Assembly (NCBI GenBank): GCA_038521825.1
Contig: JBCBKL010000007.1
Coordinates: 1 to 64,000 of the forward strand
DNA from: JBCBKL01 sp038521825
GTDB lineage: Bacteria; Pseudomonadota; Alphaproteobacteria; Rhodobacterales; Rhodobacteraceae
DNA length: 64,000 nt
Reading direction: 5' to 3'
Made by a program: the position numbers and the translations under genes. Of the stretch, positions 9,602 to 17,811 are shown piece after piece. Numbering within the stretch: the first letter of the stretch is position 1; every line of letters begins with the position of its first letter. The notes beneath the pieces are model-generated. The model did not search any database. It was not told the origin of the DNA and saw nothing but the letters and a program-made list of their open reading frames with translations.

Positions 9602-10048
9602 ATGCCGATACGCCCCGCGACGCTCTCGGATATCGACGGTTGGGCTGAACTGCGAACCCAGCTGTGGGACGATGTGCCATACCACCAACACATCGACGAA
9701 ATCCGCACGATGCTGGCCAAGCCACCCGGTGAATTCATAGCATTTTTAGACGCGGCCAACGGTATCGATTTTCGCGCCTTCGCCGAAGCCGCGTTGCGCC
9801 ATGACTACGTTAACGGATGCGAAACGTCGCCCGTCGCATTCCTAGAAGGCATCTTTGTGCGGCCCGAGCATCAGCGGTCAGGCATCGGTGCGAATTTGTT
9901 GAGATCAGTTCAATCCTGGGCGCAGGAGCACGGATGTTCCGAGCTTGCGTCGGACGCGGATATCGAGAACCTGGTAAGCCATGCATTTCACACGGCCTCG
10001 GGCTTTGATGAGACCGAACGCGTCGTCTATTTCCGTAAGTTGCTTTAA
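9602..10048 (+). CDS. GNAT acetyltransferase resembling AAC(6')
   Basis: This 148-residue acetyl-CoA-dependent N-acetyltransferase has the acetyl-CoA loop PEHQRSGIGANLL (motif A). It also has features of the aminoglycoside 6'-N-acetyltransferase branch: an N-terminal MPIRPATLSDIDGWAELR with LWDD, and a C-terminal ASDADIENLVSHAFHTASGF followed by ETERVVYFRK. Those C-terminal blocks are very like AAC(6')-I proteins, so it may acetylate aminoglycosides or a related amine. Activity cannot be judged from sequence. It lies 126 bases after gyrA with no shared operon evidence. Confidence 0.8.
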   Translation: MPIRPATLSDIDGWAELRTQLWDDVPYHQHIDEIRTMLAKPPGEFIAFLDAANGIDFRAFAEAALRHDYVNGCETSPVAFLEGIFVRPEHQRSGIGANLLRSVQSWAQEHGCSELASDADIENLVSHAFHTASGFDETERVVYFRKLL

Positions 10049-10162
10049 GGCCGCCACTTCGCTTTGAGGGTATTGCCAGACCTGTCGGTACGACATTTTT
10101 CGACCCGAGGTTGAAGGGCCACATTGGACACATTTCTGCCGATATGTGCGGCAATAGTGTCG

Positions 10163-10639
10163 ATGATGGATGATCAATCGAATATCGGGCCGCAATCGGT
10201 GGCGGATTTGCTCAGACACTGGGGGATTTGGGCGCTGCTGGCTGGCGGGATCGCACTTATTCTCGTGTTTTTTCAGATCGTCGGACCGACATTGGAGACC
10301 AAGCAATCGGCGGCCACCCAGATTGGTGAGATTGCCGGTGAAATCCGGCGATCCGCATGGCGGTCCTTTCTTGGGCTGCCCAAACCTGAACCCGAGATCG
10401 TGGCGCCCCCGATAAGCAGCTATTTGGCGCTGGTGGCTCCGGTCTTGGGTGTCGTTGCAATCATCCTTTCGGTTATCTCGGGTCTTTTCCGGGAAAACTG
10501 GCGGTATGCGGTCTATGGGGCGTCTCTGGGCGCGTCGGCGATCGTCTTTCAGTATCTGTGGTGGGTGGCGCTTTTGATCGCTTCTGTGATTCTGCTCGTT
10601 TCGATCATCGAGAATATCGGAGATATCTTCAGCTTTTAG
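10163..10639 (+). CDS. Hypothetical membrane protein
   Basis: About 158 residues, with hydrophobic segments near residues 20-37, 88-108 and 125-150 and a charged middle (TLETKQSAATQIGEIAGEIRRS). No family is recognised. I chose the ATG at 10163. A TTG at 10124, preceded by a GAAGGG-like ribosome site, would add 13 residues and is a real alternative. It sits 82 bases before the ferric-reductase-like gene on the same strand, so the two may be co-transcribed. Confidence 0.7.
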   Translation: MMDDQSNIGPQSVADLLRHWGIWALLAGGIALILVFFQIVGPTLETKQSAATQIGEIAGEIRRSAWRSFLGLPKPEPEIVAPPISSYLALVAPVLGVVAIILSVISGLFRENWRYAVYGASLGASAIVFQYLWWVALLIASVILLVSIIENIGDIFSF

Positions 10640-10721
10640 TCCAGGGCGGCGCGATCGGATGCACCCGCCGCCTTGACGCAAGTCAATTCGGCCAACCTCC
10701 CAATCCGCGTATGGGACAGAC

Positions 10722-12026
10722 ATGAAGGCATTTGTGCTCGTTACCGCCTATCTGGGCGTGGTCCTCTCTCCCTTGGGCCTGTCCTGGGCCGTTGGCGGGC
10801 CGCCGCGGTCCCTGCAAAACGAAATTGCATCCGGTCTCGGCATGCTGGCCTTTGCGATGATTCTCGTCGAATTCGTTCTGTCGGGGCGGTTCAAGAGCAT
10901 CTCGAACGGGATCGGGATGGATGTGACAATGCGCTTCCACCAGCTGATGGCCCGGACCGCGCTTGGTTTTGCGATGATACACCCCCTGCTCTACACCGCT
11001 GCGCCGGCAGGTGGGGAGCGACCCTGGGATCCAACCCGGCAGCTTGTCCTTACGACCGACTTCACCGCGCTCGCTTCGGGTATCGCCGCCTATCTGCTAC
11101 TGCCATGCCTGGTCCTGCTGGCCATTGCCAGAACGCGGCTTGACTACTCTTATGAGCTGTGGCGGGCCTTGCACGGTTTCGGGGCCCTTATAATTGCGGG
11201 CTTGCTGCTGCATCATACGATCCATGCAGGGCGGTATGGTTCACTGCCTGCGATGACATGGGTTTGGGCAGGAATGACCGTGATCGCAGGTGGATCTTTG
11301 CTGTACGTGTATTTGGTCGAGCCGCTGCTGGAGGCTTGGCGGCCATGGGAGGTGACAGAAATTGTCAGGCTCACGCCAAAGCAATGGCGGGTTACACTCA
11401 CGCCGACAGGTCATGCCGGCCTGACCTATGACGCAGGTCAGTTTGCTTGGCTCAATATTGGTCACTCCCCATTCACCTTCAAAGAAAACCCTTTCTCGAT
11501 CAGTTCTGCCCCCGCCGATGGCCCCAACGTATCTTTCGTGGTCAAGGAGCTTGGTGACTTTTCAGGCAGCCTCGGACAACTGAAATCCGGGATACACGCC
11601 TATCTTGACGGACCGTATGGCAATCTGACTGTCGCTGACCGGTCAGAGCCTGGCGTCGCCCTGATCGCCGGAGGTGTCGGGATCGCCCCAATGCTGGGGA
11701 TCCTGCGACAGATGGAACTGACTGATGACGTGCGCCAGACCCGGCTGGTTTATGGCAATAGATCCGAGACCCAAATCGTAGAACGGGACTGGCTCGCTTC
11801 GTTCGACACCACCTTCGTGCTATCCAACCCACCGGAGAACTGGGATGGTGCGGTCGGAATGATCGACAATGCGTTGCTGGACCGTCTCTTTACCCGCAAA
11901 GACTATGAAAACTGGCTGTTCGTCCTTTGTGGACCGGGGCCGATGCTTGAGGGAGTCGAGGCACACCTGCTTGCGCGTGGAACCCCTGCATCCCAGATCC
12001 TGTCCGAGAGGTTCAACTATGATTGA
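10722..12026 (+). CDS. Ferric-reductase-like transmembrane flavoprotein (FNR type)
   Basis: This 434-residue oxidoreductase has an N-terminal multi-helix ferric-reductase-like membrane domain (about residues 1-205) with His pairs typical of heme ligation (MRFHQLM, MIHPLL, ALHGFG, LHHTIH). A cytosolic ferredoxin-NADP reductase module follows: FAD loop NPFSISSAP, NAD(P) loop GGVGIAPMLG and the end motif CGPGPMLEGVE. It likely moves electrons from NAD(P)H across the membrane to iron or another acceptor. The start ATG at 10722 fits the first helix. Its stop overlaps the start of a 35-residue membrane peptide. Confidence 0.88.
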   Translation: MKAFVLVTAYLGVVLSPLGLSWAVGGPPRSLQNEIASGLGMLAFAMILVEFVLSGRFKSISNGIGMDVTMRFHQLMARTALGFAMIHPLLYTAAPAGGERPWDPTRQLVLTTDFTALASGIAAYLLLPCLVLLAIARTRLDYSYELWRALHGFGALIIAGLLLHHTIHAGRYGSLPAMTWVWAGMTVIAGGSLLYVYLVEPLLEAWRPWEVTEIVRLTPKQWRVTLTPTGHAGLTYDAGQFAWLNIGHSPFTFKENPFSISSAPADGPNVSFVVKELGDFSGSLGQLKSGIHAYLDGPYGNLTVADRSEPGVALIAGGVGIAPMLGILRQMELTDDVRQTRLVYGNRSETQIVERDWLASFDTTFVLSNPPENWDGAVGMIDNALLDRLFTRKDYENWLFVLCGPGPMLEGVEAHLLARGTPASQILSERFNYD

Positions 12027-12126
12027 ACTTTTGAAGCGATGGCCCGAGCAAAGCCGGATCAGGCTGGCGTTTTGGAGCGTCAACGGCGCCCTGCTGTTGA
12101 CGCTTCTGGCATTTGCCTTGCGCTAA
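12019..12126 (+). CDS. Small single-helix membrane peptide coupled to ferric reductase
   Basis: A 35-codon ORF starts at the ATG inside the last codons of the flavoprotein gene (8-base overlap) and ends in TAA. It has a basic N-terminus (LLKRWPEQSRIRL) and a hydrophobic helix (VNGALLLTLLAFAL). The overlap suggests translational coupling, and the single helix suggests an accessory subunit of the reductase. The converging gene on the other strand ends at 12123, so the two stops overlap by four bases. Confidence 0.5.
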   Translation: MIELLKRWPEQSRIRLAFWSVNGALLLTLLAFALR

Positions 12127-13772
12127 TTGCTTTCGGTCCCTCTGGCGGTCGCTTGGTCGAAAGAAACGGGTTTATACCAAAGATCCTGAACCGAGGCAGC
12201 GTTGATTTCGGCGCAGGCTGGCGCAGCCCGAGCATCCGCAGCCATCTGGTCAAATTTGTCCTCCAGTTCGGGAAAGGCATTGCTGCAGTTGGGATTGGAT
12301 CCGTTTCGCAAGTGGCAGATGCCTTCGCGTACGCGATACGCTCTCAGGAACGGGCACAAGATCTGGTTTTCCAGATCGACCGTGTCGACCAGATGCAGCC
12401 AGTCATCGGTCGCTTGGTCGGCATGTTCCTTGGTGAGTTCCAGTGCTTCCAACTGTTGGAATTTCATATGCAGCATATAGGCGAGGCTTTCGACCGGATC
12501 GTCCTCATAAGCGATGGTGTTCTGCATAGCCAAATCGCCATCAAAAAAGTATTCCGGTCCGGCACCAAAAACTGCCCGGGCGTAGCGGAACCAGAAATTC
12601 GATGCGAGCGGCGCCGCGAGAAGACGCCGCAGGGCAAAGTCGATCTCCTGTTCTGATCGTGCGGCAAAGAACGCCTCATTTTCCTCCTCGGTCCTTTCGG
12701 GGTATACCGGAACGAAATTGAACTCCGTCTCGCCTAGCTGCTGCAATTCGTAATCCACCGGTCCGAACGCGACCCCTTCCGCTGCATCCAGCAGCGAAAG
12801 ATTGTTAGGATCGTCTTCAAGAAAGCTCTCAACGCGTCCGAGATGCGCCTTTTCAAACCTGTGGGTAAACAGGAACCGTTGATTATGCATCCCTGGACCA
12901 TTCTCGTAGCTTATGGCCAGCCCTCGTAGGTAAAGGAACCTAAAAAGGTCGGGATCAAGGGTGAGCATCTTCTCCTCGGCCCAATCCATCTCGGCCTCGG
13001 ATATTTCGTTGTTACCGATGCCGCGGATGAGGAATGACAGACGAGCATAATCCAGCTCCGGTGTGTTTTCGTCTTGGAAGTGGGTTCGAACGTAGTCTCC
13101 CATCCTATCCGGGAAAAACCGGGCAGAAATAGTAAAGAGGCAGCGATGCGTCAAATCCTGTCCCCGTTTTGCACCAAGCGCACCGACATACTCGCAAAAG
13201 TCTTTCGCGACGAATGCGCTTTGCCCAGTGATCAACGGAAACGCACGCTCAATGGACCCCCAGTTCGGTTGATCCTCCATCACGGTCAACACCGCCTCAA
13301 GGCGGCTGGGAACCCCTTGGCCCGTGCTAAAGCCGCGGATGATTGCGTCAGATGCGGGTATAAGGCGTGGGTCCGTCTTGTAGGCCCGGGTCGCACGCTC
13401 CTGCCCTTCTTGCCACATCGCGGCGGCTATTTCTTTGGAGAGGCTGTTGCGACCCCGTCGGACCCAGTTCGAGGCATTGTAAAGGCTCCACGCCCGCGCG
13501 ATTTGCGCCATCGGGTTCCTCGGTTCGGCATCCGCCCATGCTTCCACAAAGCCAATGGTTTGCGGATGGCTGCGTGAGAGCGCGATGAACAGGCTGCGGA
13601 TGTCGTCAGCGTTTTGTTCACCGGCCAGGAACTCAGCCTGAGCGGTTTCAAGCGCCTCTTTCACCCCTGCCCGGTCCTCGGCGCGCACAAGGTCGCGCAA
13701 GTCATCAGCGGTGGTTGCAAGACCGTAGGTCGGGCAGACGAGAAAAAGCAGGCAGGCAATGAGACGAAGCAT
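12123..13772 (-). CDS. Exported hypothetical protein, helical-repeat type
   Basis: A 549-residue protein with a clear signal peptide (MLRLIACLLFLVCPTYGLA). The ATG at 13772 is chosen over a GTG at 13790 because a GGAG ribosome site precedes it. The mature part is acidic and helix-rich, with AWSLYNASNWVRRG and tetratricopeptide-like spacing, and is reminiscent of DUF4034 proteins, but that is a weak impression. Six or more Cys residues suggest a periplasmic fold. Neighbours give no functional clue. Confidence 0.75.
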   Translation of the reverse strand: MLRLIACLLFLVCPTYGLATTADDLRDLVRAEDRAGVKEALETAQAEFLAGEQNADDIRSLFIALSRSHPQTIGFVEAWADAEPRNPMAQIARAWSLYNASNWVRRGRNSLSKEIAAAMWQEGQERATRAYKTDPRLIPASDAIIRGFSTGQGVPSRLEAVLTVMEDQPNWGSIERAFPLITGQSAFVAKDFCEYVGALGAKRGQDLTHRCLFTISARFFPDRMGDYVRTHFQDENTPELDYARLSFLIRGIGNNEISEAEMDWAEEKMLTLDPDLFRFLYLRGLAISYENGPGMHNQRFLFTHRFEKAHLGRVESFLEDDPNNLSLLDAAEGVAFGPVDYELQQLGETEFNFVPVYPERTEEENEAFFAARSEQEIDFALRRLLAAPLASNFWFRYARAVFGAGPEYFFDGDLAMQNTIAYEDDPVESLAYMLHMKFQQLEALELTKEHADQATDDWLHLVDTVDLENQILCPFLRAYRVREGICHLRNGSNPNCSNAFPELEDKFDQMAADARAAPACAEINAASVQDLWYKPVSFDQATARGTESN

Positions 13773-13958
13773 CCAGACACTCCAACACACATGTCTATCT
13801 GACGCGAAAGAGCGCCACTATCTTGGATCGAATGAGACCCCATTGAGGCATTTGTTGGGCTATTCGACCGCCGAGTTCAGACGATCAATCACGGCGCTTA
13901 AATCTCTGGAAACCATATGTCCCCAGACTGCGCCAAATCCTAATCGGGGCGCTTTGCC

Positions 13959-14309
13959 ATGAACCTCTATACCTGCCAGATTGATCTCAAACACGACGCC
14001 AAGGCCTTGTCCTTTGCCAAGGCTGTTGAAGACTGGATGACCCATCTGCAGGCGGCCGGCAGCATCGGATCGTGGCGCCTGTTGCGGCGCAAGCTCAACC
14101 TTGCCTCGGATTGCTACCGTGATTTCGTTCTCGAGATCGAGGTGCGAGATCTCGCTCAACTCGATGCCGCGTTTCGCCTTGGCGGATCACATGACGAGGA
14201 TGTCGCCGCGCTGCACCGGGCCGTGCACGATCTGATCGCGGCAGCGGATTTCGCCCTCTATCGCCCCTTTCCCGATCCGGAGCGCAGCGAACGTATGGCA
14301 CTGATCTGA
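13959..14309 (+). CDS. Conserved small hypothetical protein (DUF6614-like)
   Basis: A 116-residue soluble alpha/beta protein without signal or membrane segments. The N-terminus MNLYTCQIDLKHDAKALSFA and the segment WRLLRRKLNLAS look like a small family of roseobacter proteins I associate with DUF6614; that name is from memory and uncertain. It could be a dimeric ferredoxin-like-fold protein given its size. The gene converges on the carboxypeptidase gene with only five bases between the stops. Confidence 0.75.
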   Translation: MNLYTCQIDLKHDAKALSFAKAVEDWMTHLQAAGSIGSWRLLRRKLNLASDCYRDFVLEIEVRDLAQLDAAFRLGGSHDEDVAALHRAVHDLIAAADFALYRPFPDPERSERMALI

Positions 14310-14314
14310 CCCGG

Positions 14315-15790
14315 TCAGAAGCCGTAGATGCCACCGAATTTCGACTTGAGATAGCTAAGCAGCGGCGCTTCGCTTGGCTCAATCCCGCTGGCCCGCGCAA
14401 TCGTGTCACGCGGCTCATAGAGGCCACCGTGCCGTTGCAGGTTCTCGCGCAGCCACGTGGTTGCCGGTGACGTATCACCATGCGCAAGGCTGTCATCCAG
14501 ATCAGGGATTGCGGCCCGTAGCGCCTCATGCAGACAGCCGGCATAGACGTTGCCCAGCGAGTAAGTCGGGAAGTACCCAAAAAGACCCACCGACCAGTGC
14601 ACATCCTGCAATACACCGTTCGACGGCTTGTCGACGGCATAGCCGAAATCGGCCGCAAACCGTCCGTTCCATGCGGCCTCCAGATCACCGACGCTCAGAT
14701 CACCGGCCATGAGTGCCCGTTCCAGATCGAACCGCAGAAGAACGTGCAGATTGTACTGCACCTCATCTGCTTCAGTCCGGATGAAGCCGTCGTGAACCCG
14801 GTTTACCGTGGCATAGAATTCGTCAGCGTTATCAATCCCGAAATCCCCGAAAGCATCCCGCATCTGGCCGTAGAGCCAGCCAGTAAAGGCCCGGTTGCGC
14901 CCTAGCTGGTTTTCGTAGATCCGGCTTTGGCTTTCATGCACGCCCATCGACACGCCCTGCCCCAGGGGGGTGAGCAGATAGGTATTATCGATGTTCTGCT
15001 CATAGGCGGCGTGGCCGACCTCGTGAATGGTCGAATAGAAACAGTTGAAGGGGTCTTTGGGGGCCGTGCGTGTCGTGATCCGCACGTCGTGACCCGAGCC
15101 GGAGCTGAACGGATGTACCGCCTTGTCGATGCGACCGTTGTGCAGGCTGTAGCCGAATGCGAGGGCCAGCACCTCAGAAAGTACAAGCTGCTTTGCCTCG
15201 TCAAAGGTGCCTTTCAGCGATTTGGGCGGGGGTCGATTCATGATTGCCGCCCGCAGTGCTGACAATTCAGGCCGCAGCGCACCAAACATGCTTTCAAGCT
15301 GCTGAGCGGTCGCGCCGGGTTCATAGTCTTGCAGCATCGCATCGTAGATATCGCCGCCCTGCGCAAGCGCCGAACCTTCCTGACGCTTGAGATCCACCAC
15401 CTCTTCCAGTGTTGGCAGGAAAGCGGCCACATCCTCGTCCGCCCGCGCCTGGGCCCATATGCCCTGAGCGCGCGATGTCAGCTTGGCCAGCGCCGCAGCT
15501 AGGTCGGCCGGCACCTTAGATGCACGATCATAGGACCGGCGGATATGGCGCAGGTTTGCCTTGGCGACATCGTCCAGATCTGCACCTTCGAGCGCTGCCA
15601 GCCACTCACCCACTCGGGCATCCATCCGACGGGCATGCAAGACACCCTCGATCGCGGCCATCTCCTCGCCTCGCTGCTCGGCGGCACCGCGCGGCATCAT
15701 CGTCTCCTGATCCCAGCCAAGCCGTCCCGCGATCTGTCCAAGGGCCTGAGTTTCACGCTGAAAGGCCATCAGGTCGTCATAGGCTTGCAT
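14315..15790 (-). CDS. Carboxypeptidase, metallopeptidase family M32 (Taq type)
   Basis: This 491-residue cytosolic zinc carboxypeptidase trims amino acids from the C-terminus of peptides. The zinc motif HEVGH is at residues 256-260, and the family motif HESQSRIYENQLGR follows about 30 residues later with the third zinc ligand downstream. The length matches thermostable carboxypeptidase 1 (about 490-510). The start ATG at 15790 lies 4 bases after the stop of ctaA on the same strand, so the two are probably co-transcribed. Confidence 0.95.
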   Translation of the reverse strand: MQAYDDLMAFQRETQALGQIAGRLGWDQETMMPRGAAEQRGEEMAAIEGVLHARRMDARVGEWLAALEGADLDDVAKANLRHIRRSYDRASKVPADLAAALAKLTSRAQGIWAQARADEDVAAFLPTLEEVVDLKRQEGSALAQGGDIYDAMLQDYEPGATAQQLESMFGALRPELSALRAAIMNRPPPKSLKGTFDEAKQLVLSEVLALAFGYSLHNGRIDKAVHPFSSGSGHDVRITTRTAPKDPFNCFYSTIHEVGHAAYEQNIDNTYLLTPLGQGVSMGVHESQSRIYENQLGRNRAFTGWLYGQMRDAFGDFGIDNADEFYATVNRVHDGFIRTEADEVQYNLHVLLRFDLERALMAGDLSVGDLEAAWNGRFAADFGYAVDKPSNGVLQDVHWSVGLFGYFPTYSLGNVYAGCLHEALRAAIPDLDDSLAHGDTSPATTWLRENLQRHGGLYEPRDTIARASGIEPSEAPLLSYLKSKFGGIYGF

Positions 15791-15793
15791 CTG

Positions 15794-16936
15794 TCAGGCT
15801 CCGCGGATGGAGGTTGCAATGGGATAGGCGCTCAGGAACCGGGCCCGCAGGATCAGCACCCAAAGCACAACAGCGGTGAACTGGTGAACGATGGCGATGT
15901 GCCACGGTGCGGCGTAGATTACGGTCGCGATGCCCAGAACAATCTGGAAGGCGACGGCTGCGAACACGGCGTTAAAGGCAAACCGCGTCTGAGCATGGGC
16001 TGAACGCCGACCTCTCAGCCAGACGATCACCGCAAAGACAGCCAGAAGATAACCCGCGATACGGTGAAGGAACTGCACCAGACCAGGGCTTTCGAAGAAA
16101 TTACGCCAAACGGGTTCAAGGTTGAACGCCGTCGCGGGAAAGACTTGCCCGCCCATCAGCGGCCAATCGGTATAGCTGCGGCCCGCATCGATGCCCGCGA
16201 CTAGCGCGCCTATCAGGATTTGCAGAAAGGCGAAATGCATCAGGCCGGTCGCCATCGAAAACGGTTTGGCCTCTTTCGCGCGACGGGCCTGCATCAGCTC
16301 CCGCTCCTCACGCCCAAGCAGCATCGTGTACCAGGCGATGAAGCCCAGAATGACGAAGGCGAGACCCAGATGCGTGGCAAGCCGGTAGCTGGCCACATCC
16401 ACCATCCCTTCGCCCTGGGTCACGCCACTGGCGACCATCCACCAGCCGATTGCCCCCTGGGCGCCGCCCAAGCCGCCCAGAAGCAACAGGCGTGGCGTCC
16501 AGCCCACTGGGATCTGGCGCCGGATCAGGAACCACAGAAACGCGGTTGCCCAGACAAGCCCGATGACACGGCCAAGCTGCCGGTGCCCCCATTCCCACCA
16601 ATAGATCACCTTGAAGTCATCGAGGGTCATCCATTGGTTCTGAATGCGGAATTCGTCGATCTGCTGATAGAGGGCGAATTCGCTTTCCCAATCCGCTTGG
16701 CTCAGCGGCGGGATCGCCCCGGTCAGCGGTCGCCACTCGGTGATGGATAACCCACTGTCTGTCAGCCGCGTCAGACCACCGACCGCGATCATGACGACGA
16801 CAAGGCCAAAGAGTATCATGAGCCAGATGCGGATCGCGCCACGAGACCCGCTACGCCCCTTGTCGATCACGCCCGTGGTGGCTTCGGTCCGGGTCGGTTC
16901 GCCAACCTCTTCGAAAATGCTGCGCTTCCCGCTCAT
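15794..16936 (-). CDS. ctaA: Heme A synthase (COX15/CtaA)
   Basis: This 380-residue eight-helix inner-membrane protein oxidises the C8 methyl of heme O to give heme A for cytochrome aa3 oxidase. The four conserved His sites are visible in context: WEWGHRQLGR, RLATHLGLAF, FLHRIAGYLL and AIVHQFTAV. The GGLTRLTDSGLSITEW signature follows the first helix. The ATG at 16936 was chosen because the upstream open frame (to 17047) lacks membrane-protein character. It lies 52 bases downstream of trmJ on the same strand. Confidence 0.96.
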   Translation of the reverse strand: MSGKRSIFEEVGEPTRTEATTGVIDKGRSGSRGAIRIWLMILFGLVVVMIAVGGLTRLTDSGLSITEWRPLTGAIPPLSQADWESEFALYQQIDEFRIQNQWMTLDDFKVIYWWEWGHRQLGRVIGLVWATAFLWFLIRRQIPVGWTPRLLLLGGLGGAQGAIGWWMVASGVTQGEGMVDVASYRLATHLGLAFVILGFIAWYTMLLGREERELMQARRAKEAKPFSMATGLMHFAFLQILIGALVAGIDAGRSYTDWPLMGGQVFPATAFNLEPVWRNFFESPGLVQFLHRIAGYLLAVFAVIVWLRGRRSAHAQTRFAFNAVFAAVAFQIVLGIATVIYAAPWHIAIVHQFTAVVLWVLILRARFLSAYPIATSIRGA

Positions 16937-16988
16937 GGCGTTTCTCCTTTGGCCCTTACCTATGCCGCAGTTGAAAGAGCGTCCAGCG

Positions 16989-17723
16989 TCAGCCCCGTTC
17001 CTTCCAGCGGACCATCTGCCGCAGCATGCCGTGGAAGGCCTGCACATCGGCGCGCGTCAGGGGCATTCGGCTCCAGAGGTTGCGCAGATTGACCTTCATG
17101 TTCGCAGCCTTGTCTTCTGGATAGAAAAAGCCGGCCGTCTCAAGGCGCTCTTCGAAATGCGCGGCCAGGTGTTCGACTTCATCGGCGTTGGCCCAGGCGG
17201 CTCCGGCCATCTCGGTCGAAACATGCTCTATCTCGGTCGAGACCCGCCGCCATTCATACGCGGTCAGCAATACGCATTGAGCCAGGTTGAGCGACGGAAA
17301 ATCGGGATTGACCGGCACGGTGATAATGGCGTTAGCCCGGGCGACATCACCGTTTTCCAGGCCTGCCCGTTCAGGACCGAACAGTACCGCGACATGCTGG
17401 CCTTGTTCGATGCGGGTCATGGCGTCGCGCATGGCACCTTCGGGGCTAAAGACCGGTTTGGTCAGCCCCCGTTGCCGGGCCGTGGTTGCATAGACATAAG
17501 TACAATCCCGCAACGCATCGGGCAAATCCGGTGAAACGACCGCCTGATCGAGAATGCGTCCTGCGCCGCTCGCCAGAGCCGTCGCTGCGGGGTTCGGCCA
17601 GCCATCGCGCGGGGCCACAAGCCGCATCCGGTCAAGCCCGAAGTTCCACATTGCCCGTGCCGCAGCACCGATGTTTTCGCCCATTTGCGGGCGCACAAGC
17701 ACAAAGGTCGGTCTATCCGTCAT
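16989..17723 (-). CDS. trmJ: tRNA/rRNA methyltransferase, SpoU/TrmJ family
   Basis: This 244-residue SAM-dependent 2'-O-methyltransferase has the SPOUT knot. Visible motifs are RPQMGENIGAAARAMWNFGL (motif 1), VLFGPERAGLENGD (motif 2) and NLAQCVLLTAYEW (motif 3). TrmJ methylates residue 32 of the tRNA anticodon loop; this is the most likely identity by length and the C-terminal extension. The ATG at 17723 is preferred, since the upstream open frame to 17783 is not family-like. Confidence 0.9.
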   Translation of the reverse strand: MTDRPTFVLVRPQMGENIGAAARAMWNFGLDRMRLVAPRDGWPNPAATALASGAGRILDQAVVSPDLPDALRDCTYVYATTARQRGLTKPVFSPEGAMRDAMTRIEQGQHVAVLFGPERAGLENGDVARANAIITVPVNPDFPSLNLAQCVLLTAYEWRRVSTEIEHVSTEMAGAAWANADEVEHLAAHFEERLETAGFFYPEDKAANMKVNLRNLWSRMPLTRADVQAFHGMLRQMVRWKERG

Positions 17724-17811
17724 GCGGTCGCCCTTAACTGCGCCGTCCCTGATCAGCAAGCTGTACCTGTCGATTTGCGCCACCCTGGCTGTGCGGACAT
17801 TGACCGGCCCG

